Part shown: positions 1-6,393 of the stretch, piece by piece
Numbering within the stretch: position 1 is the first letter of the stretch
Layout of the letters: each line of letters starts with the position of its first letter
Assembly: GCA_047632595.1 (NCBI GenBank)
Contig: JBLIDK010000038.1
Location: 1 to 21,012 of the forward strand
DNA: 21,012 bases
Source: JBLIDK01 sp047632595
GTDB taxonomy: Bacteria; Bacteroidota; Bacteroidia; Sphingobacteriales; Sphingobacteriaceae
Reading direction: 5' to 3'
Program-made: the position numbers and the translations under genes
The notes under the pieces: model-generated
What the model was told of the DNA's origin: nothing
Seen by the model: the letters and a program-made list of their open reading frames with translations, nothing else
Database searches by the model: none

Positions 1-367
1 CTTTAAAGTTTTCTACTGTTTTTAATAGCATTGCAGTACCACATAGCATAGTTGAATGTCCATCGTGACCGCATTTATGTCCTTTTCCTGCACTAGTAGA
101 TTTGTGTTCAAAATCATTCACCTCAGCAATAGGTAAGGCATCAAGTTCAGATCGTATCAACACCGTTGGCCCAGGATTATTAAAATCATAAATAGCTGCC
201 AAGCCTGTTCTACCTAATTCCAAAAACACAGAAGGTGGGGCGTTTGCAGATAAAAAAGCTTTAACCTTTTCACGCGTCTTAAACTCTTCTCCAGCAAGCT
301 CTGGTTCAGCATGAATTGCCTTACGTAGCTTTATTAATTTTTCTATGTCACTTGGATTTATTTCCAT
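1..367 (-). CDS. M20-family amidohydrolase (N-acyl amino acid/peptide hydrolase type), 5' part only
   Basis: The gene runs off the left edge; the first 122 codons are present. Translating the minus strand from the ATG at 367 gives an N-terminus rich in M20 amidohydrolase signatures: LRKAIHAEPELAGEE (the usual R..iH..PEL.GEE block), then RSELDALPI (the RADMDALP block) and GKGHKCGHDGHSTMLCG near residues 95-112, where the Cys-Gly-His-Asp-Gly-His motif supplies metal ligands in this family. Such enzymes hydrolyse N-acyl or amidino groups from amino acids or small peptides using a dinuclear metal site. The ATG lies one base downstream of the stop of the acetyltransferase gene, so it is translated as the last visible member of the symporter-acetyltransferase-amidohydrolase operon. 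The exact substrate cannot be told from the fragment. Confidence 0.88.
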   Translation of the reverse strand, partial: MEINPSDIEKLIKLRKAIHAEPELAGEEFKTREKVKAFLSANAPPSVFLELGRTGLAAIYDFNNPGPTVLIRSELDALPIAEVNDFEHKSTSAGKGHKCGHDGHSTMLCGTAMLLKTVENFK

Positions 368-368
368 T

Positions 369-797
369 TTATTTAGAATACCTCATCTCTAAATATTTAT
401 TTTCAAAACCTAATTTTTCATACAGCTTTTTTGCAGGATTATCTGGCTCAACATGCAAAGCTATAGACCCTTCGGCAGATTCCATTACTTTTTTCATTAA
501 TGCTTTGCCGTATCCTTTCCCTCTAGTTGATTTATCTACAGCAATGTAAACCAAGATGTTTTCCGGAATATAACCAGTCATACCAGTTTCGTTTACAACT
601 ACTGCTCCAACAATATTTATGTTTTCTGTTCCAACAGCTAAAAATCCACCTTTATTTTGGGCATAGTCAATAGCTTTAGCTATATCTTCTTTGGCATCAC
701 CATACTCATCTAGGTGCTCAAATAAGAAATCTGCAACCTCATTTTTTATATGACTACTTGCTTCGAATTCTAACTTTCTATAAATACTTATTTCCAT
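369..797 (-). CDS. GNAT-family N-acetyltransferase
   Basis: A 142-residue single-domain protein of usual GNAT size. The acetyl-CoA pyrophosphate-binding motif A is visible as VDKSTRGKGYGKALMKK at about residues 88-103 (R/Q-x-x-G-x-G/A), preceded by the beta-4 strand YIPENILVYIAV, and followed by the motif-B region LHVEPDNPAKKLYEKLGF at about 114-131, typical of small-molecule or amino-acid acetyltransferases. It should transfer acetyl from acetyl-CoA to an amine; the acceptor is unknown. Its ATG lies inside the 3' end of the symporter gene (20-nt overlap) and its stop is one base before the amidohydrolase ATG, so the three are almost certainly cotranscribed and translationally coupled. Confidence 0.88.
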   Translation of the reverse strand: MEISIYRKLEFEASSHIKNEVADFLFEHLDEYGDAKEDIAKAIDYAQNKGGFLAVGTENINIVGAVVVNETGMTGYIPENILVYIAVDKSTRGKGYGKALMKKVMESAEGSIALHVEPDNPAKKLYEKLGFENKYLEMRYSK

Positions 798-2181
798 ATT
801 TCATTAATTTTGAGACTAGAATAAAACTTCCTAGTGACATACTGATACCAAATGCATTGGGATCTAATTTTAAGGGCAAACTATAGTCCCCAACAATTAA
901 AAACAACGTAGTAAAACCACCAAATATCATGGAGGCAATTGCAGCCCACGCATTAGTTTGTTTAAAGAACACGGCAGCAACTAGCGGTACTAATAATCCC
1001 GAGACCATAAAGGCATAAGAATACAACATCAACTCAAGTACATTTTGCAAATAGGTGGCAATTATAATTGCGAAAACTCCTATTACTAAAGTAGCTAACT
1101 GTGAGATTCTTATAAATTTACTCCCAGTAGATTTTATTCTAAATAAATCACTTATTGTGTTGCCTGATGCAGCCATTAAACAACTATCGGCTGTAGATAA
1201 TATTGCCGAAAAATACGCAGCCAATATCACACCTAACAATCCCACAGGCATAAAGGTTTTAATCATTAAGGGCAAACCAAGCTCAGGATCAAAACCTTCA
1301 AGAGTATATTGTGCTCCAAGTAAACCTTGTTCTAGTGCCACTCGTGAAAACATTCCCAAAATTATTCCCATAAAAGCCATAACAGGCCATTCAAACAAAC
1401 CAGCTAAAAACCATGCTTTTTTTGCTTCCTTTTCTGATTTACTGGCATAAATTCTTTGATACAAAGTCATTCCAACAAACCATATTGGAATTATTGTGAT
1501 CGACCAATTTATGATAGTTATCCAATCAATATTGGTAAGTGATAAAAATTCGGGCGCAAGTTGAGATGAAATCACTTCCCAACCTCCAAGCTGGACATAA
1601 CACACCGGTATACCCACAAAAAGTAAGCCTGAAAGAAGAATTATCCATTGAAAAGTATCTGTGAAAATTACCGCCTTAATTCCACCTATGGCTGTATAAA
1701 CAACGGTAAATCCTCCCATTACCCAAAGTGCTGTAGAAATATCTAATTGGTCAAAAGTTGCCGTAGCCAATTTAGCGGCAGCAAGCACTTGTGAACTGGT
1801 AAAGCCTAAGTAACCAATTGCAGAAATTAGTCCTGCAATCATAGCCACTTTCACCCCGTAAAATGATTTAAATATATCCGGAAAGGTTAAGAAATTACCT
1901 TTTAAACCAAGGTTATAAACTCGAGGAATAAGCAATACTGCTGCCATCCAAGCTCCAATAAGCCCTGTGAATAAAAGCCACGAACCACTTAAACCCATTG
2001 TAAAACCAAGGCCTCCAAGTCCAATTGAAAAACCACCACCAACATCGGTAGCAACAACAGAAAGCCCTATATGAAAGTAATTTAAGTTTCGTCCGCCTAC
2101 AAAATAGTCATCGGCAGTTTTAGTCTTGTTAAAATAGTAGAATCCCACAAAAAGTATGGCTAAAATATACAAGCCAAACAC
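778..2181 (-). CDS. Sodium:solute symporter (SSS family)
   Basis: An integral membrane transporter of 467 residues counted from the GTG at 2181, with about 12-13 hydrophobic helices as expected for the SSS family. Family marks are TADDYFVGGRNL after helix 1, GFTSSQVLAAAKL, the signature-like stretch YTAIGGIKAVIFTDTFQW, and AAYFSAILSTADSCLMAASG in the region of the second Na+ site. It should drive Na+-coupled uptake of a small organic solute; the substrate is not readable. The start is uncertain: the frame stays open upstream to the stop at 2236-2238, adding a family-like SISPIDWLV lead-in to helix 1 but no ATG/GTG/TTG. An ATT at 2221-2223 sits 9 nt after AAAGGA (2233-2238). It heads the operon with the acetyltransferase and amidohydrolase. 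Confidence 0.9.
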   Translation of the reverse strand: MFGLYILAILFVGFYYFNKTKTADDYFVGGRNLNYFHIGLSVVATDVGGGFSIGLGGLGFTMGLSGSWLLFTGLIGAWMAAVLLIPRVYNLGLKGNFLTFPDIFKSFYGVKVAMIAGLISAIGYLGFTSSQVLAAAKLATATFDQLDISTALWVMGGFTVVYTAIGGIKAVIFTDTFQWIILLSGLLFVGIPVCYVQLGGWEVISSQLAPEFLSLTNIDWITIINWSITIIPIWFVGMTLYQRIYASKSEKEAKKAWFLAGLFEWPVMAFMGIILGMFSRVALEQGLLGAQYTLEGFDPELGLPLMIKTFMPVGLLGVILAAYFSAILSTADSCLMAASGNTISDLFRIKSTGSKFIRISQLATLVIGVFAIIIATYLQNVLELMLYSYAFMVSGLLVPLVAAVFFKQTNAWAAIASMIFGGFTTLFLIVGDYSLPLKLDPNAFGISMSLGSFILVSKLMKYGNKYL

Positions 2182-2282
2182 TAACCAATCGATTGGTGAT
2201 ATACTTAATAATGTAGAAAAAATAGGGAGATTCCTTTAGTTTGTGATTGTGCTAAGCTACTAAAATTAAGCTCAATTTTAAT

Positions 2283-3200
2283 TTAATCGAAAAGGTTTGA
2301 ATAACCTCTTAGAAATTCCTCCGTATTCATCCGCTTCTTTCCTTCTAATTGAATTTCTTCAAGCTTTAGTAGTCCGCTTGCAGTGGCAATAGCTATTGAG
2401 GTTTTTCCATCGGTTGTAAATACACCTGGATCAAGCTTGGTAGTCTCTGTTGTTTTACTTGTTTTAAAAACTTTCAATTGTTTTGTTTTTAAAAAGGTAT
2501 AAGCTCCTGGATACGGCGAAAGTCCTCGAATAAAATCATGCACTTTCTTTGCCTCTTGATTCCAGTTAATCTGACAAGTTTCTTTAAATATTTTAGGTGC
2601 GTGTTGTATGTAAATATCAGTTGGCTGCGGCGTACTTTTGACCTTACCATTTTCAATAGCTCCAAGTGTTTTTACGGCAAGTTTAGCTCCTTCTAACATT
2701 AACCTGTCGTGCAAATCTTCTACATTATCATTCTCCTTAATTTTGGTTTCCACTTGGCCAATAATTTCACCTGTATCAATTTGATGTTGTAAAAAGAAAG
2801 TGCTCACTCCTGTTTTTTTCTCTCCATTTATAATGGCCCAATTTATAGGTGCCGCCCCTCTATATTGAGGCAATAATGAAGCGTGTATATTGAATGTTCC
2901 TTTTGGCGGCATTGCCCAAACTACTTCTGGCAACATACGAAAAGCAACTACGACAAAAACATCCGCTTTTAGCGCAATTAGTTCTGAAATAAACTCTTCA
3001 TTCTTAAGATTTGTTGGTTGAAGTAATTTTAAAGATTGTTTATTCGCAAATTCTTTTACTGAGCTCTCTGAAATTTTTCTTCCCCTTCCAGCTTTTCTAT
3101 CGGGCGCAGTTACCACTCCAACAACATCGTAATTTGCTGAAACAATTGCGCTTAATGTGGCAGTTGCAAAATCTGGGGTACCGAAAAAGACAATCTTCAT
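2283..3200 (-). CDS. fmt: Methionyl-tRNA formyltransferase
   Basis: Formylates initiator Met-tRNA using 10-formyl-tetrahydrofolate. The 305-residue length is normal. The N-terminal Rossmann-type domain begins MKIVFFGTPDFA, and the catalytic set is in place: Asn105, His107 and Asp142, in NIHASLLPQYRGAAPINWAI (residues 105-124, including the SLLPxxRGAAPI signature) and IDTGEIIG. The C-terminal OB-like domain (about 205-305) carries the usual RGLSPYPGAYT entry. The ATG at 3198-3200 gives the exact family N-terminus. A -7 promoter-like box TATTTTTG lies at 3241-3248 on this strand, so it has its own promoter diverging from the SPT-like gene. The symporter follows after about 100 nt. Confidence 0.97.
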   Translation of the reverse strand: MKIVFFGTPDFATATLSAIVSANYDVVGVVTAPDRKAGRGRKISESSVKEFANKQSLKLLQPTNLKNEEFISELIALKADVFVVVAFRMLPEVVWAMPPKGTFNIHASLLPQYRGAAPINWAIINGEKKTGVSTFFLQHQIDTGEIIGQVETKIKENDNVEDLHDRLMLEGAKLAVKTLGAIENGKVKSTPQPTDIYIQHAPKIFKETCQINWNQEAKKVHDFIRGLSPYPGAYTFLKTKQLKVFKTSKTTETTKLDPGVFTTDGKTSIAIATASGLLKLEEIQLEGKKRMNTEEFLRGYSNLFD

Positions 3201-3240
3201 GCTGATATTTGATTTGTTTTAGCTAAGTTAACTAAGTGAA

Positions 3241-3248
3241 CAAAAATA
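3241..3248 (-). promoter_or_regulatory. -7 promoter box for fmt
   Basis: Reading the minus strand this is TATTTTTG, a full match to the Bacteroidetes -7 consensus TAnnTTTG. It is about 40 nt from the fmt ATG. I see no convincing TTG at the -33 position, so only the -7 element is claimed. Confidence 0.5.
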
Positions 3249-3263
3249 CAAGTGACGAATTTA

Positions 3264-3294
3264 TTGATAAATAACGGCTTAAACTGTACTTTTG
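3264..3294 (+). promoter_or_regulatory. Promoter of the SPT-like gene
   Basis: TTG at 3264-3266, a 20-nt spacer, then TACTTTTG at 3287-3294, a full match to the Bacteroidetes -33/-7 pattern (TTG...TAnnTTTG). Transcription would begin near 3300, leaving a leader of about 36 nt before the TTG start codon at 3337. The mini-histone gene has the same arrangement with the same -7 octamer and the same spacer length. Confidence 0.65.
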
Positions 3295-3336
3295 CAACCA
3301 CTTTTAGACATTTTTTAAACTTTAAATCAACAAGTC

Positions 3337-4581
3337 TTGGATTTATTTGACAAATTATTACAGAATAGAGGCCCATTAGGAAGATATTCAAACACACCAG
3401 AAGGTTATTACATGTTCCCAAAGCTAGAAGGGGAAATCGGATCTAGAATGATGTTTTCTGGAAAAGAGCGCCTTGTTTGGAGCGTAAACAACTACTTAGG
3501 TTTAGCAAACAGACCCGAAGTAAGAGAAGCAGATGCACAAGCAGCAAAAGATTTTGGTTTAGCATTTCCCATGGGAGCTAGAATGATGTCTGGAAATACT
3601 TCACAACATGAAGCACTTGAAAATGAATTAAGTGATTTTGTTAAGAAAGAAGATACTATCCTTTTAAACTTTGGTTATCAAGGAATGGTAAGTGCCATTG
3701 ATGCACTTGTTGATAGAAGAGATGTTATTGTATATGATGCCGAATCACATGCATGTATTATTGATGGAGTTCGATTACATCAAGGTAAGCGCTTTGTTTA
3801 CACTCACAACGACATTGAAAATTTAGAAAAGCAATTAGTGAGAGCTAAAAACATTACTGATGATACAGGTGGTGCTATTTTAGTAATTACTGAAGGTGTT
3901 TTTGGAATGAGTGGAGTTCAAGGAGACTTGAAAAGCATTATTCCATTAAAGAAAAAATATGGTTTCAGACTATTTGTTGACGATGCCCATGGATTTGGAA
4001 CATTAGGTAAAACAGGAGCTGGAGCAGGTGAAGAGCAAGGTTGTCAAGATGAAATTGATGTTTATTTTGGAACTTTTGCAAAATCAATGGCTAGCATTGG
4101 TGCTTTTATATCTAGTGATAAGCAAGTAGTTGAGTATTTACGATACAACATGCGTTCACAAATTTTTGCTAAGTCGTTACCAATGCCACTAGTAGTTGGA
4201 GCACGCAAGAGGTTAGAGGTATTAAGAACTCAACCTGAGCACAAAGCAAATCTTTGGAAAATAACTAATGCACTTCAAAGTGGATTAACTAAACGTGGTT
4301 TCAACTTAGGTAAAACCAATTCATGTGTTACTCCCGTATTCTTACAAGGAAGCGTACCTGAAGCTTTAGCTTTAATACATGATTTAAGAGAAAATTACAA
4401 TATTTTCTGTTCTATTGTTATTTATCCAGTAATTCCAAAGGGACAATTAATGTTAAGATTAATACCTACTGCAGCTCATTCTTTGAATGATGTTGAGGAG
4501 ACATTAGTTGCATTTAGTGAGATAAAACAAAAGCTAGATGACAAGCAATATGAAAGCAAAGATTTAATGATTGATGCTTAG
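3337..4581 (+). CDS. Alpha-oxoamine synthase, serine palmitoyltransferase-like (PLP-dependent)
   Basis: A fold-type I PLP enzyme of 414 residues that condenses an amino acid with an acyl-CoA/ACP. Visible marks are the WSVNNYLGLA entry (about 48-57), SHAC at 137-140 (His stacking on PLP), DDAHGFGTLG at 215-224, and the Schiff-base lysine Lys249 in GTFAKSMASIGAF. TFAKS followed by ASIGAF is nearer to serine palmitoyltransferases than to KBL or BioF. In Bacteroidota such enzymes make the long-chain base of sphingolipids or, with cysteate, of sulfonolipids (capnine type); these cannot be separated here. The start is TTG at 3337: it gives the family-like MDLFDKLL N-terminus, a stop lies in frame at 3316-3318, and the first ATG would delete 25 residues. 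It is a single gene with its own promoter. Confidence 0.85.
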   Translation: MDLFDKLLQNRGPLGRYSNTPEGYYMFPKLEGEIGSRMMFSGKERLVWSVNNYLGLANRPEVREADAQAAKDFGLAFPMGARMMSGNTSQHEALENELSDFVKKEDTILLNFGYQGMVSAIDALVDRRDVIVYDAESHACIIDGVRLHQGKRFVYTHNDIENLEKQLVRAKNITDDTGGAILVITEGVFGMSGVQGDLKSIIPLKKKYGFRLFVDDAHGFGTLGKTGAGAGEEQGCQDEIDVYFGTFAKSMASIGAFISSDKQVVEYLRYNMRSQIFAKSLPMPLVVGARKRLEVLRTQPEHKANLWKITNALQSGLTKRGFNLGKTNSCVTPVFLQGSVPEALALIHDLRENYNIFCSIVIYPVIPKGQLMLRLIPTAAHSLNDVEETLVAFSEIKQKLDDKQYESKDLMIDA

Positions 4582-4667
4582 TGCTTAAATTTTTTCATAA
4601 TTTATTCGCAAATTGCTTTTAAAGTATTAATTTAACGTTCTTATTTAGTATTCCTCTATAAAAAAAA

Positions 4668-4698
4668 TTGAGAATTCGTAAATAAGATTTTACTTTTG
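4668..4698 (+). promoter_or_regulatory. Promoter of the mini-histone gene
   Basis: TTG at 4668-4670, a 20-nt spacer and TACTTTTG at 4691-4698, matching the Bacteroidetes pattern and copying the spacing seen at 3264-3294. The predicted transcript start, near 4704, excludes an upstream in-frame TTG at 4696 as start codon and favours the ATG at 4732. Confidence 0.65.
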
Positions 4699-4731
4699 AC
4701 ATTAACAGTTACGAACCCAAATCACATTAAA

Positions 4732-4905
4732 ATGAAAAAATATAACCAATTAAAAGCTTTAATAGAAGAATTAGAATTTGATGCAGACAAGTTTTATAAC
4801 AAAAACAATGCTGCAGCAGGAACTCGTGTTAGAAAAGGAATGCAAGATCTTAAAACACTAGCTCAAGATATCCGTATTGAAGTTCAAAACATGAAAAATA
4901 ACTAA
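4732..4905 (+). CDS. Histone H1-like (Hc1 family) small DNA-binding protein
   Basis: A 57-residue basic, helical protein starting MKKYNQLKALIEELEFDADK, with a central KNNAAAGTRVRKGMQDLKT segment. The AAGTRxRKxxQDLK pattern and the size match the Hc1/histone-H1-like family widespread in Bacteroidota, thought to compact DNA in the nucleoid. The ATG at 4732 is chosen because it follows the predicted transcript start by about 28 nt and gives the usual family length; an upstream TTG at 4696 lies inside the promoter. It is monocistronic: its own promoter lies upstream, and a perfect hairpin over its stop codon plus a rho-independent terminator lie downstream. Confidence 0.88.
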   Translation: MKKYNQLKALIEELEFDADKFYNKNNAAAGTRVRKGMQDLKTLAQDIRIEVQNMKNN

Positions 4906-4923
4906 GAAATACTCTTAGTTATT
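4897..4923 (+). other. Perfect hairpin over the mini-histone stop codon
   Basis: AATAACTAAG (4897-4906) pairs perfectly with CTTAGTTATT (4914-4923) around a 7-nt loop; the TAA stop is inside the left arm. There is no T-run directly after, so it may stabilise the mRNA 3' end or assist the terminator that follows. Confidence 0.55.
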
Positions 4924-4934
4924 ATATTAAAATT

Positions 4935-4963
4935 AAAACCGGAGTTTATGCTTCGGTTTTTTT
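4935..4963 (+). terminator. Bidirectional rho-independent terminator, mini-histone/dapA
   Basis: AAAACCGGAG (4935-4944) pairs with CTTCGGTTTT (4951-4960), one G-T pair included, around TTTATG, followed by a T-run to 4963. On the minus strand the A-rich left flank becomes a T-rich tail, so it can also serve dapA, whose stop codon (4962-4964) is embedded in the T-run. Confidence 0.85.
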
Positions 4964-5846
4964 ATGCGCTTTTAATTTTTGACACCTCGACTTTAATTTG
5001 CGCCCTAAGTTGATTGGAAATTGGAACTAAAGGCAAACGCATATTCTCGTCCATTACCCCCAACACTTTTAAAGCAGCCTTTACTCCACCAGGATTGCCC
5101 TCTGCAAATAACAAATCGATAAACTTAAGCAATCTGTAGTGTATGACTTTTGCTTCTTTAAACTCGCCCTTTAGTGCTAACCTAACACATTCACTAAATT
5201 CATAAGGGAAAGCGTTTCCTACAACGGAAATTACACCATCGGCTCCACAAGCTATCATTGGAAGGGTTAATGCATCTTCGCCAGATATTACTGAAAATTT
5301 TTCAGGTTTTTGACTTAGTATTGCCATCACCTGCTCAAGCATTCCTGAAGCTTCTTTAATCGCTACAATGTTTTTAAAATCTCTAGCTAATCTTAAAGTT
5401 GTTTCTGCACTAATATTAGAGGAAGTTCTACCTGGTACATTATAAAGTATTATTGGCAGATTACTTGCTTCAGAAATAGCTTTATAATGCTGATAAATCC
5501 CTTCTTGGGTAGGTTTATTGTAACCCGGACTAGCACTTAAAATAGCCGTATACCCTTTTATATTAAAGTTCTTGGCTTCAATAACTACTTCTGCAGTGTG
5601 GTTTCCACTAATACCAGCTACTAAAGGAATTCTTCCATTCACTGTTTTTGAGCAGAACTCAAATATGTCTTGTTTTTCTACTTTTGAAAGTACAGGAGAT
5701 TCGCCGGTTGTACCTAATACTACCAAGTACTCAACTTTACCATCAATTAAAAAATTGATATGATTTTCTAAGCTAGAATACTCTATTTCTCCTTTTGAAT
5801 TAAAAGGCGTAACAATGGCAATTCCGGTACCTTTATACATTTGCAT
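4962..5846 (-). CDS. dapA: 4-hydroxy-tetrahydrodipicolinate synthase
   Basis: Condenses pyruvate with aspartate semialdehyde, the first committed step to diaminopimelate and lysine. The (beta/alpha)8 aldolase has 294 residues, normal for the family. Visible marks are GTTGES at 45-50, YNVPGRT at 135-141 with the proton-relay Tyr135, Schiff-base Lys164 in AIKEASG, and SGEDALTLPMIACGADGVIS following. Two in-frame ATGs (5846 and 5840) are both possible; either gives the usual M-x-KGTGIAIVTPF start. The gene overlaps the upstream unknown gene by 14 nt (or 8), so it is coupled to it and is the last gene of the ligA operon; the terminator at 4935-4963 ends it. Confidence 0.97.
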   Translation of the reverse strand: MQMYKGTGIAIVTPFNSKGEIEYSSLENHINFLIDGKVEYLVVLGTTGESPVLSKVEKQDIFEFCSKTVNGRIPLVAGISGNHTAEVVIEAKNFNIKGYTAILSASPGYNKPTQEGIYQHYKAISEASNLPIILYNVPGRTSSNISAETTLRLARDFKNIVAIKEASGMLEQVMAILSQKPEKFSVISGEDALTLPMIACGADGVISVVGNAFPYEFSECVRLALKGEFKEAKVIHYRLLKFIDLLFAEGNPGGVKAALKVLGVMDENMRLPLVPISNQLRAQIKVEVSKIKSA

Positions 5847-6393
5847 CGACTTTAATCATGTTCCAATACTTCTTAAGCTGATCGATAAACGCATTTACAT
5901 TTTCGTTATTTTTCATGTCAATCATAAAATCATAACATTCTTTTAAATCAGATTGAAAAACTCCAACTCGGTAACTTGCTCTACTCAAAGCAACTAAATA
6001 GGCTGTTTCAAAGTGTTTACTTTGAGTTAGATCCACAACTATATCACACCTTGTTTTAATAAAGTCTCCTGCTGCTCTTGACTTTGGTAATCTCCAAAAA
6101 TTAAAATCTTTCTTTGTTATATAGGTGATATTAGGTATGCTTTTTTGAAACAATTCCATGTTCTTTTCTGAACAATAGACAATGCATATTACCTTTTTTC
6201 CCATTCCAATTAGATCCTTTCTGAAATTTTGTAAAGCCTCTAATTCCATTTCATTCTTTGCATATAGAATTAGTGCAATATCAGTAGTTTGCTCAAAGTT
6301 AACTGTTGAGCGAGGTACTTTTCTCCTTTTTAGCTTGGCTTGTATTCGAGCCAAAGCCAGTTTACGTCTAAATGTTTCGTATTTCTTAATCAT
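5833..6393 (-). CDS. Conserved protein of unknown function between ligA and dapA (possibly DUF6913)
   Basis: A 186-residue soluble protein without signal peptide or membrane segment. It opens with a strongly basic stretch (about residues 1-27, RRKLALARIQAKLKRRK) and continues as an alternating alpha/beta domain: a strand DIALILYAK, helix, strand KKVICIVYC, then an acidic-ended strand CDIVVDLTQ followed by a helix and ASYRVGVF. The layout looks Rossmann-like, but I see no catalytic motif. I think it belongs to the Bacteroidota family labelled DUF6913, from memory and from its position; this was not checked. It overlaps ligA by 4 nt and dapA by 14 nt, so it is translated together with both. Function unknown. 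Confidence 0.75.
   Translation of the reverse strand: MIKKYETFRRKLALARIQAKLKRRKVPRSTVNFEQTTDIALILYAKNEMELEALQNFRKDLIGMGKKVICIVYCSEKNMELFQKSIPNITYITKKDFNFWRLPKSRAAGDFIKTRCDIVVDLTQSKHFETAYLVALSRASYRVGVFQSDLKECYDFMIDMKNNENVNAFIDQLKKYWNMIKVDANV

Noticed and set aside
2261..2280. TAAAATT/AATTTTA hairpin after fmt as a terminator
   Set aside because: All arms are A-T pairs around a 6-nt loop, and no T-run follows on the minus strand, so it is not convincing as a rho-independent terminator.
3197..3421. Minus-strand open frame of 74 residues covering the start of the SPT-like gene
   Set aside because: It runs antisense across the divergent promoter region and the SPT-like start, with no recognisable motif and no ribosome-binding or promoter support.
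4696..4731. TTG start for the mini-histone at 4696
   Set aside because: It falls within the TACTTTTG promoter box (4691-4698), so it would be upstream of the transcript start.
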